Shown in pieces: positions 43,523 through 52,295 of a stretch of 64,000 nucleotides of DNA. This DNA comes from an uncultured Eggerthellaceae bacterium (GTDB lineage: Bacteria; Actinomycetota; Coriobacteriia; Coriobacteriales; Eggerthellaceae): positions 1-64,000 of the forward strand of contig CALULI010000003.1 of the NCBI GenBank assembly GCA_944321455.1, in the 5' to 3' direction. The notes under the pieces were generated by a model that searched no databases, had not been told where the DNA came from, and saw only the letters and a list, made by a program, of their open reading frames with translations. Numbering within the stretch: the first letter of the stretch is position 1; each line of letters opens with the position of its first letter. A program made the position numbers and the translations under genes.

Positions 43523-45536
43523 TCAGATAACGTGGCCTAAGCGAGCCGTTGTAACGGCAGGCATGCCGTATGGCAACAAGTCGCTTCACTTCGGTCATGT
43601 TGGTGGCGTTTTTGTTCCCGCTGACTGTTTTGCTCGTTTTTTGCGTGACCGTATTGGCGCGGAAAACGTGCGTTTTGTTTCGGGAACTGACTGCTTTGGG
43701 TCTCCCATTGAAGAAGGGTACCGCAAAGAAGTTGAATCAGGTGACTTTGAGGGAACCATCGAAGATTACGTACAGCGCAATCATGACCGTCAGAAAAAGA
43801 CGCTTGATAGCTATGACATCAGCTTAGACATTTATGAGGGAAGCGGTCTTGGCCACTGTGCTCAAACGCATAAGGATGTTACGGATCGGGTTATTCGCCG
43901 TCTTTACGAAAAGGGATACTTGCAACTGGAAAGCACTCTGCAGTTCTATGACACGCAGGAGCACATGTTCTTGAACGGCCGTCAGGTTGTTGGTCATTGT
44001 CCTGTTCAGGGCTGCAAAAGTGACAAAGCCTATGCTGATGAATGCGACTTGGGCCATCAGTATGATTCGGTGGATCTTATCAATCCCATTTCATCAGTTT
44101 CTGGCACCGTGCCAGAAATGCGCGAAGTAAAGAACTGGTATTTTGACCTGCCCGGTTTGGCTTCGGTGGTGCGTGACTATACCGCGCGCATGGAAGCTGA
44201 TCCTCAGGTACGTCCTATTGTGACAAAGACTATCAGCGAATTTTTGGTTCCGCCTATCATCTACATCAAGGTGGAGCTGTTTGATCACTATAAAGAAATT
44301 GCCGCTACGCTTCCTGAACATGAATATCGTGAGCCAGCGAAGGGTAAGCAGAGCTTCGAGCTTGAGTTTGCTTCCATTGATCAGCGCGATCAGGCGCGTG
44401 ATATTTTGAGCCAGGCGGGCATTCGTTTCCGCACGGGCAAGGCGCTGGTGCCGTTCCGTATTTCAGGCAATGTTGAATGGGGCGTTCCCGTTCCTGAAAT
44501 TGAAGGTGTGGAAGGCTTGACGGTATGGGTTTGGCCTGAAAGCTTGTGGGCTCCTATTTCGTTTACTGTTGCGTGCAACGATGCGCTGGGGCTTTCGCGT
44601 CCTGAGTGGCGCTCGTTTTGGTGCAACAAAGAGGCAATGGTGTACCAGTTTATTGGCCAGGACAATCTCTATTTTTATGGCGTGGCCCAGCCTGCGCTGT
44701 TTGCAGCGCTGAGTAAGGGTGACGGCGCTCCGTCTGATCCTGAAGAGGGCAGCCTACAGCAGACAAAGCTGATTGCAAACCACCATATTCTCTTTGGCGA
44801 CAAAAAGGCTTCATCGTCAAGTGACGTTAAGCCTCCTTCGGCTGATGAGCTGCTTGACTACTACACGGCAGAACAGCTTCGCGCACACTTCTTAGCGCTT
44901 GCTCTTGATCAGAAGTCAGTTGGTTTTAAGCCAAAGGTATTTGATCCTGATCCTGAAAAGCGCGCCGATACCCGCGTGGCTGACCCTGTGCTTAAAGAGG
45001 GAGCCCTGTTAACCAAGGTATTTAACCGCTTGGCACGCAGCTGCTTGTATGAGGCGAAGAACAACTTTGAAGGCTACATGCCTTTAGGTGCCGTCAGCAC
45101 CGAAGTTGCCAAGCAGGTGCGCACAACCATGATGAAGTATGACGAGCTGATGTATCGCGTTGATTTGCATTCAGTTATGTCGTTGATGGATGACTTTATT
45201 CGCTATGCCAACAAGTATTGGTCAAGCAATATTAAAGTTGCCCAGCAAAACGAAGACGAAGATGCGCGCCGTCAGACGCTTGTTGATAGCTTCTACCTGT
45301 TGCGCATTGCAACGCTGTTGATGCATCCTGTTGTTCCGTGTGGTACTGAAAAAATTTGCGATTATATGAACTTTGATTTCGAAGAGTTTTTCAGCTGGAA
45401 TTATGACTTCGAAAGTATGGAAGAGCTGTGCAGTGCAAATGAAATCAACGAGCAGCGTCACCGCGTTCGCGATTTGCCGCCTCGTACGGACTTCTTCAAG
45501 TTCCATCCTTCTCAAGTAAAGAATAAGGAGAAGTAA
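43503..45536 (+). CDS. metG: Methionyl-tRNA synthetase, divergent
   Basis: A 677-residue class I tRNA synthetase of the MetRS family. The HIGH box is HFGH in PYGNKSLHFGHVGG, and the zinc-knuckle region is GHCPVQGCKSDKAYADECD. The catalytic core continues GNVEWGVPVP and YQFIGQDNLYFY. The KMSKS loop reads KKASSS in FGDKKASSSSD, which lacks the usual second lysine. An insertion of about 40-50 residues precedes GNVEWG. No C-terminal tRNA-binding domain is obvious. A normal second MetRS elsewhere cannot be excluded. ATG 43503 has AAGGA upstream and overlaps sppA. Confidence 0.85.
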   Translation: MTPFRNDQITWPKRAVVTAGMPYGNKSLHFGHVGGVFVPADCFARFLRDRIGAENVRFVSGTDCFGSPIEEGYRKEVESGDFEGTIEDYVQRNHDRQKKTLDSYDISLDIYEGSGLGHCAQTHKDVTDRVIRRLYEKGYLQLESTLQFYDTQEHMFLNGRQVVGHCPVQGCKSDKAYADECDLGHQYDSVDLINPISSVSGTVPEMREVKNWYFDLPGLASVVRDYTARMEADPQVRPIVTKTISEFLVPPIIYIKVELFDHYKEIAATLPEHEYREPAKGKQSFELEFASIDQRDQARDILSQAGIRFRTGKALVPFRISGNVEWGVPVPEIEGVEGLTVWVWPESLWAPISFTVACNDALGLSRPEWRSFWCNKEAMVYQFIGQDNLYFYGVAQPALFAALSKGDGAPSDPEEGSLQQTKLIANHHILFGDKKASSSSDVKPPSADELLDYYTAEQLRAHFLALALDQKSVGFKPKVFDPDPEKRADTRVADPVLKEGALLTKVFNRLARSCLYEAKNNFEGYMPLGAVSTEVAKQVRTTMMKYDELMYRVDLHSVMSLMDDFIRYANKYWSSNIKVAQQNEDEDARRQTLVDSFYLLRIATLLMHPVVPCGTEKICDYMNFDFEEFFSWNYDFESMEELCSANEINEQRHRVRDLPPRTDFFKFHPSQVKNKEK

Positions 45537-45557
45537 TAGGAGAGACGCTATAAGTTC

Positions 45558-45585
45558 TTGCAAGGTGCGAAGAATGTGCTATTCT
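45558..45585 (+). promoter_or_regulatory. Promoter of rpmE
   Basis: TTGCAA (45558-45563), 16 bases, then an extended -10, TGCTATTCT, with the hexamer at 45580-45585. Transcription would start near 45592, ten bases before the leader hairpin. Confidence 0.65.
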
Positions 45586-45601
45586 AGATAAGCTTGTCTT
45601 C

Positions 45602-45622
45602 GCCTTGGTCGGAAACCAAGGC
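45602..45622 (+). promoter_or_regulatory. Leader hairpin of rpmE
   Basis: GCCTTGGT (45602-45609) and ACCAAGGC (45615-45622) form eight perfect pairs around CGGAA, just before the ribosome site TAAGGAG. There is no T run. Ribosomal protein L31 leaders, including a coriobacterial class, have been proposed as autoregulatory RNAs; this hairpin is a candidate member. Confidence 0.5.
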
Positions 45623-45638
45623 TTACTAAGGAGAAACC

Positions 45639-46085
45639 ATGAAAAAAGATATCCATCCGGAATACGTTGATTGCACCGTTACGTGCACCTGCGGCAACAC
45701 GTTCCAGACTCGTTCTACGAAGCCTGAAATTCGTGTTGACATCTGCAGCGCTTGCCACCCATTCTTCACGGGTACCCAGAAGCTTATTGACTCTGGCGGG
45801 CGTGTACAGCGCTTTGCAGACAAGTTTGGTTCTGCTCGTGAAACCGTTGCTGCTCGCGAAGCTGCTAAGAAGGCAGAGCGTGCTGCTGCTGTAGAAGCTG
45901 CAGAAGCTAAGCGCCGCGAAGAGCGTGCTGCAAAGGCTGCTGCTAAGGCAGAGCGTGCTGCTGAATACGCTAAGAAGGCAGAAGAAGAAGCTGCAAAGGC
46001 TGCTGCTGAAGCACCTGCAGAAGAAGCTGTTGAGGCAACCGCTGAAGCTGCTGAGGCTCCTGCAGAGGAAACGGCTGCAGAATAA
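45639..46085 (+). CDS. rpmE: Ribosomal protein L31 with long Ala/Glu tail
   Basis: A 148-residue protein. Residues 1-65 are zinc-type L31 ([20 protein letters not shown]) with ligands at about Cys16, Cys18, Cys36 and Cys39 and the HPFFTGTQK motif. Residues 66-148 are an Ala/Glu/Lys/Arg-rich extension with repeated KAERAA, likely a charged helix, ending in acidic Ala/Pro-rich sequence. Normal L31 is about 70 residues. The extension is in frame with the same codon style, so it is not a sequencing frameshift. It has its own promoter, leader and terminator. Confidence 0.92.
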   Translation: MKKDIHPEYVDCTVTCTCGNTFQTRSTKPEIRVDICSACHPFFTGTQKLIDSGGRVQRFADKFGSARETVAAREAAKKAERAAAVEAAEAKRREERAAKAAAKAERAAEYAKKAEEEAAKAAAEAPAEEAVEATAEAAEAPAEETAAE

Positions 46086-46107
46086 ACAATCGGTATACCG
46101 AATTGGG

Positions 46108-46144
46108 AGCGTCTGTGTTTTTGCACAGGCGCTTTTTTATTTTG
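46108..46144 (+). terminator. Intrinsic terminator after rpmE
   Basis: AGCGTCTGTG (46108-46117) pairs with CACAGGCGCT (46124-46133), ten pairs with one G-T, followed by TTTTTATTTTG. Confidence 0.9.
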
Positions 46145-46178
46145 GGCTATACTGTCAGAAATATTGAAGGGAGTTTTC

Positions 46179-46853
46179 ATGATTGATCCAACAGCGCTGT
46201 TTAGCTTAAGCTACGGACTTTATCTGGTATCTTCGAAAAAAGATGGACGCAATGTCGGTTGTACAGTCAACACGTTTGCGCAGGTCACGTCTGATCCGCT
46301 GCAGGTAAGCATTGCTATTAATAAAGACAATTTCACTACCCAGGGCATTCAGGAAACGGGACAATTTGAAGTGGTTGTCTTGTCTGAAAATGCTCCGATG
46401 GACTTGATTGGGGGCTTCGGTTTTCATTCAAGCAAGACGGTTGATAAGTTTGAAGGTTGGTCAACCCAGGTTGCTGAATCAGGCATTGAGTACGTCAACG
46501 AATACATCTGTGCTCATGTTTCCGTTAAGGTAGTTAACTCACTTGATTTGGGCTCTCACATTTTCTTTGTTGGCGAAGTAACCGCAGCAGAAAAGGGGCC
46601 AGAGACTGCTCCAATGACCTATGCCTACTATCATCAGGTAAAAGGTGGCAAGACGCCTCCCAAGGCATCAAGCTACATTGCTGAAGATGCTGCTCCAGCT
46701 ACTCAGGAAGCTACTCAGGGCAAGCCTGCCGCAAAGTACGCATGGCGCTGCACCGTGTGTGGTCACATTGAGTATGCTGATGAGCTCCCTGATGATTTTG
46801 TCTGCCCAATCTGTGGGGTAGGAAAAGACAAATTTGAACGCGTAGAACTTTAA
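46179..46853 (+). CDS. hrb: High-molecular-weight rubredoxin (flavin reductase-rubredoxin)
   Basis: A 224-residue fusion: an N-terminal FMN-binding flavin reductase-like domain (about 1-165; GRNVGCTVNTFAQVTSDP) and a C-terminal rubredoxin with CTVCGH and CPICGVG as the iron ligands. Hrb proteins of anaerobes pass electrons from NAD(P)H to flavodiiron proteins that remove oxygen or nitric oxide. No flavodiiron gene is adjacent. ATG 46179 follows AAGGGAG; the earlier TTG in frame is rejected. Confidence 0.9.
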   Translation: MIDPTALFSLSYGLYLVSSKKDGRNVGCTVNTFAQVTSDPLQVSIAINKDNFTTQGIQETGQFEVVVLSENAPMDLIGGFGFHSSKTVDKFEGWSTQVAESGIEYVNEYICAHVSVKVVNSLDLGSHIFFVGEVTAAEKGPETAPMTYAYYHQVKGGKTPPKASSYIAEDAAPATQEATQGKPAAKYAWRCTVCGHIEYADELPDDFVCPICGVGKDKFERVEL

Positions 46854-46866
46854 AGGAGTACCTTCT

Positions 46867-47547
46867 GTGAACGTAGAACTTCTCCAATATCCTGAAAATC
46901 CCGAGCGCGCGGTAGCAACCGCCGCTCGTCTTTGTTATGCCCCTGTTGGTGCAAAAGAACTGATGGAAACCATGCCTGAAGAACGCGTGAAAAGTGTTCT
47001 TTCGACCATCATGTCGTCAGGTCATTTTTCAACCCTAGAGCACGTGAGCTACACGTTCGCGGTTGATGGTGTTTCACGCGCATTGACCCACCAGCTGGTT
47101 CGTCATCGCTTGGCAAGCTTTAACCAGCAATCACAGCGCTACGTTAAATTCACTGATGATCTCAACGTGGTAAAGCCTGAAACGGTTGCTCAAAACGAAG
47201 AGACCAATCGTGTGTTTGATGAAGCCGTTGATGCGGTAGTAGATGCCTACCATAAGCTTCTTGAAGCAGGTGTTCCTGCCGAAGATGCACGTTACTTGCT
47301 TCCTAACGCAGCGGAAACGAAGATTGTTATTACCATGAACATTCGTGAGTTGTTGCATTTCTTCAGCTTGCGTTGCTGCAATCGCGCTCAGTGGGAAATT
47401 CGTGAACTTGCCAACAAGATGCTTGAGCTGGTTCGTCCAACGGCGTCCTTTATCTTTATGGATGCAGGCGCTCCGTGCGTGCGCGGTGCTTGCCCGGAAG
47501 GCAAGATGACCTGTGGTCGTCCGTATCCGCGCGTAACACGCGAATAA
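46867..47547 (+). CDS. thyX: Flavin-dependent thymidylate synthase ThyX
   Basis: A 226-residue FAD enzyme making dTMP from dUMP with methylenetetrahydrofolate and NADPH. The ThyX signature RHRxxSxNxxSxR is present as RHRLASFNQQSQR (about 79-91). The C-terminal ELLHFFSLRCCNRAQWEIR is also typical. GTG 46867 follows AAAGGAG. It lies 13 bases after hrb; co-transcription is likely. Confidence 0.96.
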   Translation: MNVELLQYPENPERAVATAARLCYAPVGAKELMETMPEERVKSVLSTIMSSGHFSTLEHVSYTFAVDGVSRALTHQLVRHRLASFNQQSQRYVKFTDDLNVVKPETVAQNEETNRVFDEAVDAVVDAYHKLLEAGVPAEDARYLLPNAAETKIVITMNIRELLHFFSLRCCNRAQWEIRELANKMLELVRPTASFIFMDAGAPCVRGACPEGKMTCGRPYPRVTRE

Positions 47548-47591
47548 GACGTGTGATAGCGGTTTGAGCTGGTTGGATCCGTAAGACACCT

Positions 47592-48668
47592 ATGCAAAAG
47601 AATCCCTCAGAATTACGACGCGCCTTCGATGAAGACGGAGTCCACAAAACACACATTGGTGGGCAAGCGCTTATCGAAGGCGTTATGATGCGCGGCAAGA
47701 CGCACTGGGCGGTTGCCGTGCGTACCGATGATGGCTCCATCTATCAGGAAGAGCACGCGCTCAAGGCGAAGGGGCGCACTTCCTGGATGAAGTTGCCTTT
47801 GGTACGCGGGTGCGTTGCGTTTGTTGATTCGCTTTTGTTGGGGTTTAAGGCCTTGGAGGTTTCGGCATCGCACGCGGCGCTGTTCGATGACGACCAGGAT
47901 GACCACGACGCCGCCAGCCAAACTAGCCAGAGCAATCAAGTCGATCAGGCTCAACAACCTGACCACGCCGACACCAATAAAATCAACCAAGTCGACCAAG
48001 CCGCAGCTGATGACGAAGGCTTATCGCGCGGCGAAATAGCAATCTCGTTCGTTATTGGCATCGTGCTTGCGCTTGCTCTGTTTATGTTGGCGCCTGCAGC
48101 CCTGTCTAATCTGGTCGTGGGTGACTACGACGTTAATCCTTTTGCCTGGAATATGGTGGATGGTATTTCGCGCGTTGCCATCTTTATCTTTTATGTTTGG
48201 CTTATTGGACGCATGAAAGACATTAAGCGCATGTTTGCCTACCATGGTGCCGAGCACAAAACAATTCATTGCTATGAGCATGGGCTTGAACTCACACCTG
48301 AAAATGCGCGCCGCTTTCCTCGGCTGCACGTGCGCTGTGGCACGGCTTTCATGATTATGGTCATGATTATTGCTCTGTTGCTCTATACCATTATTCCGCT
48401 CGATCAGCTCATCGGTTTCTTAGGTGTTAAGGAAAGTCTTCCCAAATTTTTACTGGTGTTGGTGGTTCGCATAGCGCTTCTTCCTGCAATTGCGGGTATT
48501 TCGTATGAAATTACGGTTAAATGGGCAGGCTCTCATCCCGACAATCCGTTGGTGAAAGTATTGCTCTGGCCCGGCATGCAAATGCAGCGCTTAACTACCA
48601 ATGAGCCTGATGATAGTCAACTTGAATGCGCAATTGCCGCCATGAAGCAGGTTTTGGCTCACGAATAA
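47592..48668 (+). CDS. yqhQ: YqhQ-type DUF1385 membrane protein
   Basis: A 358-residue protein of the DUF1385 family, widespread in Gram-positive bacteria and of uncertain function. The family core GGQALIEGVMMRG is near the N-terminus, and YHGAEHKTIHCYE with RLHVRCGTAF lies in the second half. Several hydrophobic segments flank these. Between about residues 100 and 140 is a low-complexity Gln/Asp/Asn stretch with repeated QVDQA. The ribosome site before ATG 47592 is weak. Confidence 0.88.
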   Translation: MQKNPSELRRAFDEDGVHKTHIGGQALIEGVMMRGKTHWAVAVRTDDGSIYQEEHALKAKGRTSWMKLPLVRGCVAFVDSLLLGFKALEVSASHAALFDDDQDDHDAASQTSQSNQVDQAQQPDHADTNKINQVDQAAADDEGLSRGEIAISFVIGIVLALALFMLAPAALSNLVVGDYDVNPFAWNMVDGISRVAIFIFYVWLIGRMKDIKRMFAYHGAEHKTIHCYEHGLELTPENARRFPRLHVRCGTAFMIMVMIIALLLYTIIPLDQLIGFLGVKESLPKFLLVLVVRIALLPAIAGISYEITVKWAGSHPDNPLVKVLLWPGMQMQRLTTNEPDDSQLECAIAAMKQVLAHE

Positions 48669-48807
48669 CAAGGGTAAGAACTTTAAATGAACCTGAATTT
48701 TACGAACGTTTTTTCCGAAGATCGCTCTGTTCGTGTATGCTAACTATTCGTAGAACCCGCGCAGCGGGAATCCCCACGCACGTAAAATCACGAAAGAGGG
48801 GTATCGT

Positions 48808-51306
48808 GTGAAATTAGTAGTAACTGAGAAAAATATAGCTGCTCAAAAAATTGCTGAGCTGCTCGGGACGGGCAAGCCGAAGGCAGACAAGGTGTATTCC
48901 ACACCTATCTATCGCTTTACGCGCGATGGTGAAGATTGGGTAACCATTGGTTTGCGCGGCCACATCTTAGCGCCTGATTTTGTTCCGCATCTTGTGTACA
49001 AAAAACGCGGCGGCTGGATTGGCGTTGATGCTAATGGTGAAGCGGTTCCCGCCGATGTTCCTAAAGATCTTCCCAAACCACCATTCAAAAAGAAAAAGCC
49101 CTTTCTGGAAGATGGGGTAGATCTGGGTGCTTGGAAAATGGATGCGCTTCCTTATTTGGTCTATGCGCCCATAGAGAAGCTCCCCAAAGAAAAGGACATC
49201 ATTCGCTCTCTTAAAAATCTTGCGAAAAAGTCAGATGAAATTATTATCGCGACCGACTTCGACCGTGAAGGCGAATTGATTGGCTCTGATGCGCTGTCGT
49301 GCATTAAAGAGGTAAATGATACGGCTCCCGTATCACGTGCACGCTATTCGGCCATCACCAAAGAAGAAATTACGCATGCGTTCAACAATTTAGTAGATTT
49401 GGACGTCAACCTAGCCCAAGCAGGCGAATCGCGCCAAGACATTGACCTTATTTGGGGTGCGGTTCTAACGCGCTTTTTGACCATTGTAAAGTTTGCTGGA
49501 TATGGCAATGTTCGTAGCTCTGGTCGTGTGCAAACGCCAACGCTTGCCTTGATTGTTGCGCGTGAGCGCGAACGTATGGCGTTTATCCCTGAAGACTACT
49601 GGGTTATCAAAGGATCCTTTGTCCACGATAACTTTGAATTCAAGGCGCCTCATGCTACGGCACGCTTCAAAAAGGAAGCGGATGCCGACAAAGTTATGCA
49701 GGATGTGGAAGGGCAGACAAGCGCACGTGTGGCTGCTATTGAAAAGAAGCACCGTCGCGTTCAGCCTCCCGTGCCGTTTAATACCACGTCGCTGATGGCA
49801 GCGGCTTCGGCAGAAGGATTGAGTCCTGCTCGCACCATGCGCCTTGCAGAAAGCCTCTACATGGATGGCTATATTTCGTATCCGCGTGTTGACAATACGG
49901 TCTATCCGTCGTCCCTTAACTACGCCGATATCTTAAAGCGCATTTCGGCAAATCCAGCGTATCGCCCCTACGCTCAGGAGCTGTTGGCTAAAAAGACGCT
50001 CAAAGCCACCCGTGGCAAAACGGAAACCACTGACCATCCACCAATTCATCCAACTAACGTGGCAACGCCTGAAGACTTGCCGCCTGCTGAATACAAGCTC
50101 TACAACCTGATCGCGCGCCGTTTTATGGCAACGCTTTCAGACCCTGCAGAAATTGAGGGCACGAAGGTTACGCTTGATGTCAACGGCCAACCTTTCGTTG
50201 TTAAAGGTGACGTTCTGGTTGTACCTGGTTTTCGCGCAATCTATCCCTACGGCTTGAAAAAAGACGAACAGCTTCCTGCGCTTACAGAAGGCGAAGAAGT
50301 GGTGTTTGAGGGAGCAGAAAAAACGAAAAAGCAGACCGAACCACCTGCGCGCTATTCGCAAGGCAAGCTGATCCAAGAAATGGAAAAGCTTGGTCTTGGT
50401 ACCAAATCAACGCGCCATTCCATTATTGAGCGTCTCTATACGGTGAAATACATTCAAAATGATCCTATTGAGCCGTCTCAGCTTGGCATTGCGGTTATTG
50501 ATGCGCTCGGTAAATTTGCCCCGCATGTTACCAGCCCTGACATGACAGCTAACCTTGAAAACGAAATGACCGCTATTGCATCAGGCGGATCAGCAAAGAT
50601 TGATGTGGTGGGCCACTCCCGCAAACTGTTGGCAGGAGAGCTTGCTAATTTGATCCCTCATTCTGAAGAGGTTAAAGATGCGCTTGCTGATGCGGTTGCG
50701 GCTGATGCATATGTGGGCCCTTGCCCTAAGTGCGGCAAAGACCTGCAGCTGCGTACGTCGCAAAAGACGCGATCTATGTTTATCGGATGTTCAGGATGGC
50801 CTGACTGTGATGTGACCTATCCGCTTCCGAAGGGCAAGATTGAAACGCTTGATGAGCCGTGCCCTAAGTGCGGCATGCCTCAGATTAAGGTAACGGCATT
50901 TCGCTCAAAGCCGCGTACGCTCTGTATTGATCCTGAGTGCGAAACCAACAAAGAGCCTGATCTTGAAGTGGGCACGTGTCCTACGTGTGCCGCACAAGGC
51001 AAGCACGCTAAGTTGATCGCGCACAAAAATCCGCGCACACTCAAGCGCTTTATTCGTTGCGAAAACTACGATGAATGCCAGACGGGATATCCGCTGCCTC
51101 AATATGGTGCACTTACAGCAACCGATGAGGTGTGTGAACACTGCGGCGCTCCGTTGGTGATAGTGACCACCAATAGGGGTCCTTGGAAGCTCTGTCCTAA
51201 TTTCAAGTGTCCTGGTAAAGAAGAAGACGCGAAGAAAAAGGCAACAAAATCCAAGGGAGCATCACGCTCAAAGAAAACAGCTAACAAAAAGGCTAATAAA
51301 AAGTAA
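48808..51306 (+). CDS. topA: DNA topoisomerase I, archaeal-like type IA
   Basis: An 832-residue type IA topoisomerase relaxing negative supercoils. The Toprim domain starts MKLVVTEKNIAAQKIAELL and has TDFDREGELIG (about 149-159); the active-site Tyr is in SYPRVDNTVYP (about 357). Four C-terminal zinc ribbons (CPKCG, CPKCG, CPTC, CEHCG pairs) start near 641 and a Lys-rich tail follows. The N-terminus and the long insertion before the Toprim Asp motif resemble archaeal TopA rather than the usual bacterial VESPAKAKTI type. GTG 48808 follows GAAAGAGGGG. Confidence 0.9.
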   Translation: MKLVVTEKNIAAQKIAELLGTGKPKADKVYSTPIYRFTRDGEDWVTIGLRGHILAPDFVPHLVYKKRGGWIGVDANGEAVPADVPKDLPKPPFKKKKPFLEDGVDLGAWKMDALPYLVYAPIEKLPKEKDIIRSLKNLAKKSDEIIIATDFDREGELIGSDALSCIKEVNDTAPVSRARYSAITKEEITHAFNNLVDLDVNLAQAGESRQDIDLIWGAVLTRFLTIVKFAGYGNVRSSGRVQTPTLALIVARERERMAFIPEDYWVIKGSFVHDNFEFKAPHATARFKKEADADKVMQDVEGQTSARVAAIEKKHRRVQPPVPFNTTSLMAAASAEGLSPARTMRLAESLYMDGYISYPRVDNTVYPSSLNYADILKRISANPAYRPYAQELLAKKTLKATRGKTETTDHPPIHPTNVATPEDLPPAEYKLYNLIARRFMATLSDPAEIEGTKVTLDVNGQPFVVKGDVLVVPGFRAIYPYGLKKDEQLPALTEGEEVVFEGAEKTKKQTEPPARYSQGKLIQEMEKLGLGTKSTRHSIIERLYTVKYIQNDPIEPSQLGIAVIDALGKFAPHVTSPDMTANLENEMTAIASGGSAKIDVVGHSRKLLAGELANLIPHSEEVKDALADAVAADAYVGPCPKCGKDLQLRTSQKTRSMFIGCSGWPDCDVTYPLPKGKIETLDEPCPKCGMPQIKVTAFRSKPRTLCIDPECETNKEPDLEVGTCPTCAAQGKHAKLIAHKNPRTLKRFIRCENYDECQTGYPLPQYGALTATDEVCEHCGAPLVIVTTNRGPWKLCPNFKCPGKEEDAKKKATKSKGASRSKKTANKKANKK

Positions 51307-51356
51307 GATAATACAAGGTAATCAAAACTATAAGCTCGTTTATATCGGGAGGAATT

Positions 51357-52280
51357 ATGAGTAAAGTAACCATTGTTGGTGCAGGTAATGTTGGAGCAAC
51401 GGCTGCCCATATTATTGCTTCTAAGAACTTGGCAGATGTTGTTTTGGTTGACGTTGCTGATGGTTTGCCTCAGGGTAAAGCACTCGACATGATGCACATG
51501 CGTTCGGTTGAAAAATTTACCGTTTCCGTTACGGGCTCTAATGATTATGAACCAACGAAAGATTCTGACGTTGTGGTTATCACGGCAGGCATTGCCCGCA
51601 AGCCTGGCATGACGCGCGAAGACTTGCTGGGTGTTAACTCAGGCATTATGACTTCTGTAATTGACCAGGCAATGGAGGCTTCTCCTAACGCAATTTATAT
51701 CTGCGTTACCAATCCGCTTGACGTTATGACCTACCTTGCCTTCAAGAAGTCAGGTCTTCCTTCTAACCGCTTGATGGGTATGGGCGGCGTTTTGGATTCG
51801 TCCCGTCTCTCTTTCGCGGTATGCGAAAAGCTTGGTTGCGATCCAGAAGATGTTGAGGCATGGGCATTGGGTGCTCATGGTGAAGGTATGGTTTGCTGGC
51901 CACGCTACACCAAGGTTAAGGGCACTCCTATCACCGAGCTTATGAGCGCAGAGGATATTGAAGAAGTTACCAAGCGTTGCACCAAGGGTGGCGCTGAAGT
52001 AGTTGCCTTCTTAAAGACGGGTTCTGCTTACTATGCTCCTGGTGCTTCCATTGCAAAAATGGTAGAGGCTATTCTTACCGACTCCAAGGAAGTCATGAGT
52101 GTGTGCGCCTATATTGATGGCGAATATGGCCTGAATGATCTGTATATGAACATTCCTTGTCGTCTGGGTAAGGATGGCGTTGAAGAAATTGTTGAATTTG
52201 ATTTGACCGACGAAGAAATGAAAGCCTTGCACGAATCAGCAGCAAGCGTAAAAGCAGGTCTTGAAAATCTTCCTGAATAG
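51357..52280 (+). CDS. mdh: Malate dehydrogenase (LDH-like type)
   Basis: A 307-residue NAD-dependent enzyme interconverting malate and oxaloacetate. GAGNVGATAA begins the Rossmann fold, and an Asp in VDVADG indicates NAD preference. The substrate loop ARKPGMTR carries Arg where lactate dehydrogenases have Gln, favouring malate. VTNPLDVMTYLA and GAHGEGMV (catalytic His) follow. GGGAGG precedes the ATG. With the fumarase genes next door it forms the oxaloacetate-malate-fumarate branch, likely run reductively in an anaerobe (inference). Confidence 0.93.
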   Translation: MSKVTIVGAGNVGATAAHIIASKNLADVVLVDVADGLPQGKALDMMHMRSVEKFTVSVTGSNDYEPTKDSDVVVITAGIARKPGMTREDLLGVNSGIMTSVIDQAMEASPNAIYICVTNPLDVMTYLAFKKSGLPSNRLMGMGGVLDSSRLSFAVCEKLGCDPEDVEAWALGAHGEGMVCWPRYTKVKGTPITELMSAEDIEEVTKRCTKGGAEVVAFLKTGSAYYAPGASIAKMVEAILTDSKEVMSVCAYIDGEYGLNDLYMNIPCRLGKDGVEEIVEFDLTDEEMKALHESAASVKAGLENLPE

Positions 52281-52295
52281 GCTGGATATTTGACG

